Positions 47,201-53,087 of a stretch of 64,000 nt of DNA are shown here, piece after piece. The DNA is from Sphingopyxis terrae subsp. terrae NBRC 15098 (GTDB taxonomy: Bacteria > Pseudomonadota > Alphaproteobacteria > Sphingomonadales > Sphingomonadaceae): contig NZ_BCZQ01000028.1 in the NCBI RefSeq assembly GCF_001598815.1, forward strand, positions 1 to 64,000, written 5' to 3'. The position numbers and the translations under genes are program-made. The notes under the pieces are model-generated. The model ran no database searches and was not told the origin of the DNA. It saw nothing but the letters and a program-made list of their open reading frames with translations. Numbering within the stretch: the first letter of the stretch is position 1; the number at the start of each line of letters is the position of its first letter.

Positions 47201-48729
47201 CCAACCTCGACGCGTTCGACGACATCGTCGCGACTTCGGCGGGTGCGATCAGCAGCGACGCCATCGCTGCGGGCCGCAATCTCGCGCTGACGGCCGTCGA
47301 TGCCATCGATTTCGGCGCCATCACCGTGGGCGGGACGACCACCCTCACGAGCAGCGGCGGCGCGGTCGGCGTCGATGCGCTCAACGCCGCCGGGCCGATC
47401 ACGGCAAGCGGCGACAGCATCGACATTCGCGGCGGCGCGATGCAATTCGCGTCGCTTACCGCCAATGTCGGCAACGCGCTGATCCGCTCGACCGGCAATC
47501 TTTCGATCGCAAGCGGCAGCGTGGCGGGCAGCGCCGATCTCGCGGCGACAGGCGGCAGCATCGCCCTCACCGACCTGTCGGCGGGCGGCGACCTCAACGC
47601 GACCGCAAGCGGCGCCATTCAGGTCGATGGCATCGTCAGCGGTCCGCGCATCGCGCTAGCGTCGAACGACATCGTGATTGCCGGACAAGGCCGCGTCGGG
47701 ACCGCGGGCACCACGCAGAGCCTGACGCTAACGAACAATGGCGCCGCGCCCACCTTCGTCGGCGGCAACGGCACACAGAACGGCTATCACGCCGACGCGA
47801 CCGAGATGACGCGGCTGTTCGCGACGAACATCACCGTCAACGCGCCCAACGGTGCAGCGGCGACCGACCTGATCGTCGACAGCTTCACGCTGGCGGGCAA
47901 TTCCAATCTGGGCGCGGCGGGCTCGCTGACGCTGCAGACGCCCGGGCGGGCACGCGTGATCGGCGCGGTCGAACTGACCGGCCTGACGAGCGCGAACCGG
48001 CTGACGCTCTCGGGCGACGATCGTGTCGAGATCATTCTGGGTCAGGGTAGCATCCGTCTTTCGGCGAATGGCGCTCCCGAAGGCGTGCTGGATCTGCGCG
48101 GAAACGATATCTTCGTCGCCACCGCGTCGGCCATCACCGATGTCGAAGCAGCGACCTCGACCAGCGCGATCGACACGCGCCTCGCACAGAATGACGGCGT
48201 CACCAGCGACGAAGGCGCTTTGTTCGCCGGCGGCATCAACGTCACGACGTCCCGCAGCTTCTATGTCCAGAACAGCGGTGCCGGGACCGACTACGCACAG
48301 CGGCGCGGGCTGACCTTCGCCGCGGGCGGGCTGAACGTCGATGCGCCGTCTTCGGGCGTGCGGATCGTCATCAACGGCGTCCGGCTCGGCGCCAACGGGC
48401 AAGTCACCGGGCTCGACACCATCCCGTTCCTCACCGTCAACGGTTCGGCCCCGACCAGCGGCACGATCGACATGCGGTCGACCTTCAACGGGTGCCTGAT
48501 CATCAGCACCGGCGGCTGCACCTTCATCGATCCGGGCAATCAGTTCCCCGTGCAGGATGTCGTCGAGGACGAGGTTGGCGGCGATGAGGACGGCGACGGC
48601 GGCGGCACCGGCCTGCCCGTGCCGCTCATCACGATCCGCGGCATCGATCCGCTGAGCGGCGCGCCGCTGCTCGACGATCCGGTTACCGGCGCGGGCAACG
48701 ACGATCTGTGGACGCCGACGACGCCCTGA
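41230..48729 (+). CDS. TpsA: large filamentous-haemagglutinin-like exoprotein
   Basis: The 2,499-residue exoprotein has an extended signal peptide (about 50 residues, ending ALAQ) and a TPS secretion domain (about 55-300; NSGSAINVGSLLLT after GGSIWFYNAGGILL). A long beta-helix follows: 21 Gly-rich repeats (about 510-1415), then repeats of the form AGDDI-L-A (about 1600-2180). The C-terminal module has the pair C-X7-C in NGCLIISTGGC and an acidic GGDEDGDGGG linker. These are the only two cysteines I find in the mature chain, recalling the Cys-loop that tethers HMW1-type adhesins to the cell. The likely role is surface adhesion or biofilm. An ATG at 41257 is an alternative start. Confidence 0.92.
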   Translation: MQFEPETIAMRKTANTSIPAARSAKRHLLQGCAIAAGLAALAYGGPALAQVQANPVFVNVGVGSSVSSNAGTKTTTVTVTQNQSIINWVPTDTAPTGGAIDLLPADSTWNFNGNGNYVVLNRFVNGSGGSLSRQIALSGTINSFDSSVSGPGGSIWFYNAGGILLNSGSAINVGSLLLTANDIDTTGGLFGPGGEIRFRGASGSTAAIRIDAGASITADMDAAGGSYVALVAPRIVQDGIVNVNGSAAYVAAEQADIRINAGLFDINVLTGAEGGQVISHSGVTTGPEQQVSGGAQRIYMVAIPKNDAVSMLVSGQIGYQDAVSAVTDSDGAVILSAGYNITGGAIDTAPANSVGANITVNDTLFRSRTIARASGDFLGQPIDTIPPVGGAFVPPPQLGRILVEGNALFEGDNSATINVGAVQAVGATGQFIVRSKAASAITVDGGQLAAGTDILVTASRDANNVNGVGEGGNASLTILNGGGVSANSVTVSARGLGGFTDGGDGGTGIGGTASVSVSGPGSTLNVGSLIVDAGALGGGAYVGPSGPTVTDDSGDGQGGTATLDISDGATVQASNFVRVTADGQGETGLVRSGDGAGGTARITAGGPGTTFISSSTDINAQGFGGGSQSSSSGSIFSASAGNGVGGTASFGANGDDSTQIAPGNLYLSASGLGGGANAATGPQGGDGTGGDASVSADGAFTLDLNSLIVLANGENGGASSSGGDTGVSGDSQGGTVSLSASNGATIASTFYIQLDAGGIVSSSENIGNGQGGGVRIDATSGGSITTDGMLQMTADGGSFGGFTVATSGGTGDGGNILINADGGSVGASYYYLTANGSSANSAGATGAAQGGNIDLFARGGGSISATDPSQLSSFNADGQSGYSVGGANGFGGFIGLHADGGTIDLAGTIRLSMGGYSGGNTDPAGGAIPVGLGGYALIEVLNGGTMTLGDFAADAEGRGYGNVESPGGAGTGAANGVGGDVVITLSDGTLSASRFALSANGFGGQPGSGSGTGQGGTISYTQTGGDASFGDMSITANGYGGSTLTGTGNGIGGTATMTLSGGSFGASTAAAYAEGFGGEGSYGYDDFSNPVQPAGNGGDGQGGTATIVIDGPIAIDTGTLAAYAGGRGGSGGDFSSIGVAVGNGGDGGAGTGGQASITVTDGSIDTGNLIADAGGIGGNGGNSYDSGSFGAPAGISVGGRGGSGTGGTATINLAAAVGVANTLTARAAASGGLGGYGSVGNDGGAATGGLAQLIVTDFDAGPLGVVLDATALGGGGGTGYDGAGGDGGAATGGTARVEATGANGAASITQANFLASGTGGRGGDGNSTFFLNPVGPDGGKGGDGTGGTIEAIASENATLTLAGANGGPVTLASGGTGGDGGNGAFNGEIPGSTGGDGGDGGAGSGGVVHLLANGGTVSSAGAPVNISVAGTSGNGGIGGDGNVDADGNGGNGANGAIFADRGGRIVIEALATQSGPGAMDLGDTTLVASGALAGRIEIRTDGTIDFASLDAETYGIADPTNNDTDVATSGIFVATTDGTINVGGNASLRSDGSVGVYGQAAGLFDITGDLTIEAGDQIDIRHDFGEGTPPTIRAGGDFTATAGSGISGATGSFLIAGGDLSLTASNGAIAVDRLQGSNIFVTASGAGSVEHAEADNDFIASAASFRTGLNSIITGGNIIVTAPGAVDLGNSTAGGYVSVDGESIQFANIGAGGFVTLNASGTAPGAEGIAGGSIDAGSSISLSGNSIALTGPVTGAGPLFATGTGGAVSISDADVAGSIVVAAVGNISGSYVSGGDILLTSDADINASATANGGYADPATGAIADGNVFADAAGNATLTDSGAARMFGVNAGQAATVTNATAGEDLLVLAGTTANLTNVTAGDDIDVRATGAIIANGLDATGAGLDGFAINYVPGNGFTIGQGEGTSSIDGSDINITSSAASIDAANLSAGDDILLSAATTLALDGGTTLGLGITGGDSSIRTQAGDTVLTNLDAFDDIVATSAGAISSDAIAAGRNLALTAVDAIDFGAITVGGTTTLTSSGGAVGVDALNAAGPITASGDSIDIRGGAMQFASLTANVGNALIRSTGNLSIASGSVAGSADLAATGGSIALTDLSAGGDLNATASGAIQVDGIVSGPRIALASNDIVIAGQGRVGTAGTTQSLTLTNNGAAPTFVGGNGTQNGYHADATEMTRLFATNITVNAPNGAAATDLIVDSFTLAGNSNLGAAGSLTLQTPGRARVIGAVELTGLTSANRLTLSGDDRVEIILGQGSIRLSANGAPEGVLDLRGNDIFVATASAITDVEAATSTSAIDTRLAQNDGVTSDEGALFAGGINVTTSRSFYVQNSGAGTDYAQRRGLTFAAGGLNVDAPSSGVRIVINGVRLGANGQVTGLDTIPFLTVNGSAPTSGTIDMRSTFNGCLIISTGGCTFIDPGNQFPVQDVVEDEVGGDEDGDGGGTGLPVPLITIRGIDPLSGAPLLDDPVTGAGNDDLWTPTTP
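42750..45480 (+). repeat. 21 degenerate Gly-rich repeats inside tpsA
   Basis: Each repeat carries a GG-T-A-type strand start (GGTASVSV, GGTATLDI, GGTARITA, and so on to GGVVHLLA), preceded by a Gly/Asp/Asn-rich turn of the type GNGxGG or GGDGGxGxGG. I count 21 copies with a mean spacing of about 45 residues (136 bp). The arrangement predicts beta-helix coils with glycine-rich loops. DNA identity between copies is low, so the array is old or diverged rather than recently expanded. Confidence 0.75.
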
Positions 48730-48781
48730 CGCGCGTGTGCACAGTTGACGCCGACGGGCGGGCCGGGGCATGGGCGCGGGC

Positions 48782-50302
48782 ATGACCGATACCCCCGCCC
48801 CCCCCGCCCCCGCCTCCGGCGCACCGCTGCGGCTGTTCAACAGCCTGACGCGCCAGTTGGAACCCTTCGCGCCCGTCCACCCCGGCGAAGCGCGCGTCTA
48901 TTCCTGCGGGCCGACGGTCTATAATTATCAGCATATCGGAAATATGCGCGCCTATGTCTTTGCCGACACGCTGGGCCGCACCCTGTCGTTCAAGGGGTAT
49001 AAGCTCCGCCACGTCATCAACATCACCGACGTCGGCCACTTGACGTCCGATGCCGATGCCGGCGACGACAAGATGGAAAAGGCAGCGACATCGCTGGGCA
49101 AATCGGCGCGCGAAATTGCGGATTTCTATACGGGCGAATTCAAGCGCGACCTGCAATGGTTGAATGTCCGCGATCCCGCCAAATGGACGGTCGCCACCGA
49201 ATACGTCCCGCAGATGATTGAATTTGCGACAGCGATCGCCGACAAGCATTGCTACGAACTCGACAGCGGCCTCTATTTCGATGTCTCGACCGTCGCAGAC
49301 TATGGCCGCCTTGCCCGCGCCGTCACCGACGAGGGTGAAGGACGCATCGAAGAAGTCACCGGCAAGCGCCACGCCGCCGATTTCGCAATCTGGCGCAAGA
49401 CTCCGCCAGGCGAAACGCGCCAGATGGAATGGGATTCTCCCTGGGGGATGGGCGCGCCGGGCTGGCACCTTGAATGTTCGGTAATGGGCGAAGAGGAGCT
49501 TGGCTTCCCCTTCGACATCCACACCGGCGGCATCGATCATCGCGAAATCCACCACCCGAACGAAATCGCGCAGAACCAAGCCTATCGAGATGCCGGCAGC
49601 CTCGACTGCGCCGAACATTCGGGCGCTCGGATGTGGATGCACAATAATTTTCTGATCGATCGCGGCGGCAAGATGTCCAAGTCGGCAGGCGAATTTCTGC
49701 GCCTGCAATTGCTCGTCGATCGCGGCTATCACCCCCTCGCTTACCGCTTGATGTGCCTGCAGGCGCATTATCGCAGCGAGCTGGAATTTTCGTGGGAGGG
49801 GTTAGGCGCGGCATTTACCCGCCTAAAGCGGCTGAACTTGGCTGTAAAAAATGCCCAAGTCCGGATGCATGTCGAAGCACCTGAAAGCGGCCTAATAGCT
49901 AACGAACAGGTCGTGTTCGATTCGGAGATTCAGGCCCTTCTCGCTCGATTCGACGATGCCATGAGCAACGACCTAAACACAGCCGCAGCACTCGTGATTC
50001 TAGAAGAATTGCTTAGCCGCAAAAAGTTGGATGCCCGGCAGGTCGTCCGCGCGGCGAGTATGATGAATGAAGTGCTCGGTTTAGAGCTATTTGAAGGATC
50101 GGCTCAGCGAACTCTGCGTATCCGCCCCAAAGCGGCGACGATCATGGAGGAGGAGATCGAAGCAATTCTTCTCCGCCGCAAGGAAGCGCGCGCGGCAAAG
50201 GATTTTGCTGCCTCGGACAAGCTCCGCGACGAATTGATCGCCGCTGGCGTCGAGGTGATGGACGGCGACCCGCTCGGTTGGGACTGGCGGCTGGAAAATT
50301 AA
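48782..50302 (+). CDS. cysS: Cysteinyl-tRNA synthetase
   Basis: The 506-residue class I synthetase charges tRNA-Cys. The N-terminus has SCGPTVYNYQHIGNMRAYVF (zinc Cys and an HIGN variant of the HIGH motif), HTGGIDHREIHHPNE supplies further zinc ligands, and KMSKS is intact in GGKMSKSAGEF. Between about 49.80 and 50.13 kb, codon use changes abruptly. CTA, TTA, ATA, CGA, ACA and AGT appear there, while elsewhere the gene uses GC-ending codons, suggesting a recombined segment. ATGs at 48770 and 48782 are both possible; 48782 (MTDTP) is preferred. Confidence 0.96.
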   Translation: MTDTPAPPAPASGAPLRLFNSLTRQLEPFAPVHPGEARVYSCGPTVYNYQHIGNMRAYVFADTLGRTLSFKGYKLRHVINITDVGHLTSDADAGDDKMEKAATSLGKSAREIADFYTGEFKRDLQWLNVRDPAKWTVATEYVPQMIEFATAIADKHCYELDSGLYFDVSTVADYGRLARAVTDEGEGRIEEVTGKRHAADFAIWRKTPPGETRQMEWDSPWGMGAPGWHLECSVMGEEELGFPFDIHTGGIDHREIHHPNEIAQNQAYRDAGSLDCAEHSGARMWMHNNFLIDRGGKMSKSAGEFLRLQLLVDRGYHPLAYRLMCLQAHYRSELEFSWEGLGAAFTRLKRLNLAVKNAQVRMHVEAPESGLIANEQVVFDSEIQALLARFDDAMSNDLNTAAALVILEELLSRKKLDARQVVRAASMMNEVLGLELFEGSAQRTLRIRPKAATIMEEEIEAILLRRKEARAAKDFAASDKLRDELIAAGVEVMDGDPLGWDWRLEN

Positions 50303-50305
50303 GTT

Positions 50306-50402
50306 CCCCTCCCGCTTGCGGGAGGGGTTAGGGGTGGGCATGAAGGGCCCGCCCGCAGTGCAGGACTGGCCCACCCCCGGCCCCTCCCGCAAGCGGGAGG
50401 GG
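50306..50402. repeat. Inverted-repeat element, copy 1 (22-nt palindromes)
   Basis: Two 22-nt palindromes (50306-50327 with a TT centre; 50381-50402 with an AA centre) are reverse complements of each other. A second inverted pair lies inside them (GGGGTGGGC at 50331, GCCCACCCC at 50369). The right arm ends in GGGAGGGG seven bases before the next ATG and so forms its Shine-Dalgarno. The same design recurs at 62977-63064. Confidence 0.9.
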
Positions 50403-50409
50403 AGATTTT

Positions 50410-51369
50410 ATGACCAAGACCGTCACCGTCCTGTCCGGCCTGATCCGCCCGCTGGTCGAAGGCCGCCTGCCAGATTGGGTCGAGCCGCGCTTCTTCACGA
50501 CGAAGGACGAGGCGATGGCGATGGCGCCCGAGGCCGAGATCGGCTGGTTCGATATGTACGAAAAGGACGACATGGCGGAAACGATCACCGCCGCGACGCG
50601 GCTGAAATGGCTCAACTCCATCTATGCCGGGGTCGATGGCATGCCGCTCGATCTGCTCGCGGAGCGCGGGACGGTCGTCACCAACGGCGCCGGGATCAAC
50701 GCGATCACCATCGCCGAATATGTCGTGATGGGAATGCTGACCGTGGCCAAGGGCTATCGTGAGGTCGTGCGGGCGCAGGATCGGCGCGAATGGCTGATGG
50801 ATTCGCCGGGCAAGGTCGAACTGTTCGGATCGAAGGCGCTGCTGCTCGGCTATGGCGCGATCGGCAAGCTGATCGAGGAGCGGCTGAAGGGCTTCGCGGT
50901 CGATGTGACCATCGTGCGCCGGTCGCCCCCTAAAGACTCAGGTGACCCCAACACGCTGACGCCCGACCAGTGGCGCGCGAAACTGGGCGACTTCGACTGG
51001 GTGATTCTGGCGGTTCCGGCGACGCCCGAAACCGATGGCATGATCGGCGCCGCCGAACTTGCCGCGATGAAGCCGACCGCCACGCTCGTCAACATCGCCC
51101 GCGGCAGCGTGGTCGATCAGGATGCGCTGGTCGCGGCGCTCGACGCGAAGCAGATCGCCGCCGCCTTCCTCGACGTGACGACCCCCGAGCCGCTCCCAGC
51201 CGACGATGCGCTGTGGAGCCTCGACAATGCGCATGTAACGATGCACCTGTCGGGCCGCGCGCAGGACAAGATGTTCGTCCGCTCGGCCCAGCGCTTCCTT
51301 GAAAATCTGGATCGCTGGCACAAGGGTGAAGCGGTCGAACCGCAGGTCGACCTGACCCTGGGTTATTGA
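50410..51369 (+). CDS. D-2-hydroxyacid dehydrogenase family protein
   Basis: An NAD(P)-dependent oxidoreductase of 319 residues in the D-isomer-specific 2-hydroxyacid dehydrogenase family (hydroxypyruvate/glyoxylate reductase-like). The Rossmann motif is LLGYGAIG. The catalytic Arg lies in NIARGSVVDQDAL, the Glu region in TTPEPLPADDALW, and the His in VTMHLSGRAQ. Substrate is not determinable. The family is usually about 310-330 residues, so the length is normal. The ribosome site is part of the repeat element that precedes it. Confidence 0.88.
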   Translation: MTKTVTVLSGLIRPLVEGRLPDWVEPRFFTTKDEAMAMAPEAEIGWFDMYEKDDMAETITAATRLKWLNSIYAGVDGMPLDLLAERGTVVTNGAGINAITIAEYVVMGMLTVAKGYREVVRAQDRREWLMDSPGKVELFGSKALLLGYGAIGKLIEERLKGFAVDVTIVRRSPPKDSGDPNTLTPDQWRAKLGDFDWVILAVPATPETDGMIGAAELAAMKPTATLVNIARGSVVDQDALVAALDAKQIAAAFLDVTTPEPLPADDALWSLDNAHVTMHLSGRAQDKMFVRSAQRFLENLDRWHKGEAVEPQVDLTLGY

Positions 51370-51442
51370 TCGCCCGCGCCGTCACCTTTCGATCCTTTCG
51401 CGCGAATGGGAAGAGGCCTCTCCCATCGTGCAAAGGATTGCC

Positions 51443-52204
51443 ATGTTTCCCCTTCTTCCTCGCCGTACGTTGCTGATCGGCGCCGCGGCTTCGACCGTTG
51501 CGGCCGCCCTTCCCGCGCGCGCCGCAGCCGCCGCGCCGATCCGCGCGATCGGCTTCGACGGTTTTCCGATATTCGATCCGCGCGGCGTTGCGGCGCGCGT
51601 CAAAGCCATCGTGGGTGACAAGGGAGAGGCCTTTGCGGCCCAATGGTCGGCTAAGCTGTTCGGCTATAGCTGGCTTGAAACCGCCGCCGGCCGTTACCGC
51701 GATTTCCGCACGACCGCCGACGCAGCGCTGCGGCACACCGCCGCAGCGATGCAGGTAACGCTGAGCGACGCCGAACGCGCGGCGCTTGTCGGCGCTTACG
51801 ATGCACTCGACGTCTGGCCCGATGTTCGTCCGGCGCTCGAAACGCTGCGCGGCGCCGGAATTCGACTTGCCTTTCTGTCGAACCTCGGCGCCGACTCGCT
51901 CACCGCCAATATGCGGCGCAACGACATCGCCCATTATTTCGACCCGCCGCTGAGTACCGACCGCGTGAGCGCCTTCAAACCGTCGCCCAAGGCCTATGCG
52001 ATGGCGCTCGACGCGTGGGACATTCCGCGCGAACAGATCGGCTTTGCGGCGTTCGGCGGGTGGGATGCGGTGGGCGCGACCTGGTTCGGCTATCGCACCG
52101 CCTGGGTCAATCGCTTCGGCGTCCCCGCCGAACCGCTGGGCGTCGAACCGGCGATCACGAGCCGGGGGATCGAGGGCGTGCTTGCCCTTGCCGGTCTCGC
52201 CTAA
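51443..52204 (+). CDS. Tat-exported haloacid dehalogenase-like (type II HAD) protein
   Basis: The 253-residue protein has a twin-arginine signal (LPRRTLLIGAAASTVAAALPARA), so it is exported folded to the periplasm. The rest is a HAD hydrolase of the L-2-haloacid dehalogenase type: nucleophile Asp in IGFDGFPIFD, FLSNLG, SAFKPSPKAY with the Lys, and FAAFGGWDAVGA with the acidic residue. The usual GT after the nucleophile is replaced by FP, so the activity may differ from a true dehalogenase. The ATG at 51443 has AAGGA upstream. Its stop overlaps the convergent cpdA-like gene by 4 bp. Confidence 0.85.
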   Translation: MFPLLPRRTLLIGAAASTVAAALPARAAAAAPIRAIGFDGFPIFDPRGVAARVKAIVGDKGEAFAAQWSAKLFGYSWLETAAGRYRDFRTTADAALRHTAAAMQVTLSDAERAALVGAYDALDVWPDVRPALETLRGAGIRLAFLSNLGADSLTANMRRNDIAHYFDPPLSTDRVSAFKPSPKAYAMALDAWDIPREQIGFAAFGGWDAVGATWFGYRTAWVNRFGVPAEPLGVEPAITSRGIEGVLALAGLA

Positions 52205-53049
52205 GCCGGCCTTTCCGCCTTCAACTCGCGCACCAGCGGCTGCAGCCGCGCGTCATATTTGGCGAGCATCGTGTGCGCGCCGGCATGGTCATAAAAGCTG
52301 ACGAGCTCACGGCCGTTCCAGCGATGGAGCGCATAGGCCGGATCTTCGGCCACGATCATCGGGCGGTCGTCGGGATGATTTTCGTCGATCGGGCGCAGGT
52401 CGAGCGACACTTGCGGCGCGGTCGACGAACAGATCGCGACCGTTCGCCCCTCCCACGCCACGGTAACGCTGCGATGCAAATGGCCGCAGATCAGGCCGCG
52501 AACATGGGGATGGCCGCGCACGACATCGGTGAAGCGATGCACCCATGGTTCGTCGGGATGGGTGTTCATCCACTCGATGCCGCTCTCGACCGGCGGATGA
52601 TGCATGACGATATAGGTCGGCTTGGCAGTATCGCGGCCGAGCTCGGCGTCGAGCCATGCGGCGCGCGCGTCGCAAAAGGCGCCGCCGTGGCGCCCTTCCT
52701 CCAGCGTGTCGATCGTGACCAGCCGCACGTCAGGCAGGTCGATCGCATATTGCACGAAGCCATTGCCGTCGTCGAAGCCCGGAAACTGCGCGTGGAAATT
52801 GTCGCGCAAATCATGGTTGCCGACGCTCGGCCAGACCGGAAAGGGGCAGCGCGAAAAGGCGGTGGCGAGCCGGCGATAGCTGTCGGCATCGCCGCGATCG
52901 GTGATATCGCCGGTCGCGAGCAACAGGTCGGGCCGGTTTGGGCCCTCGATGAGCACGTCGAGCACATCGTCGAGCCGCTTGCGGTTATATTCGGCCGGAT
53001 TGTCCGGATCGAACCCGATATGGATATCGGTGATCTGGGCGATCAGCAT
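52201..53049 (-). CDS. cpdA: CpdA-like class III cyclic nucleotide phosphodiesterase
   Basis: A calcineurin-like metallophosphoesterase of 282 residues. All metal motifs are present: D-x-H (QITDIHIG), ATGDITD, SVGNHD, VMHHPP and GHLH. This pattern and length match class III cNMP phosphodiesterases (CpdA/Icc), which hydrolyse cAMP and sometimes cGMP. It starts 38 bp after the FHA-decaheme gene and runs in the same direction, so it is probably the last gene of that operon. The operon's first gene carries two cNMP-binding domains, which makes a shared cAMP link plausible. Confidence 0.87.
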   Translation of the reverse strand: MLIAQITDIHIGFDPDNPAEYNRKRLDDVLDVLIEGPNRPDLLLATGDITDRGDADSYRRLATAFSRCPFPVWPSVGNHDLRDNFHAQFPGFDDGNGFVQYAIDLPDVRLVTIDTLEEGRHGGAFCDARAAWLDAELGRDTAKPTYIVMHHPPVESGIEWMNTHPDEPWVHRFTDVVRGHPHVRGLICGHLHRSVTVAWEGRTVAICSSTAPQVSLDLRPIDENHPDDRPMIVAEDPAYALHRWNGRELVSFYDHAGAHTMLAKYDARLQPLVRELKAERPA

Positions 53050-53087
53050 ATCCGTCCCCTGCTCGGCCTCTGGCGGCCTTCAATATC

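Noticed and set aside
43840-47445. Minus-strand open frame of about 1,200 codons opposite tpsA
   Set aside because: A shadow of the Gly/Asp-rich TpsA repeats; the translated product is low-complexity Arg/Ala/Asp.
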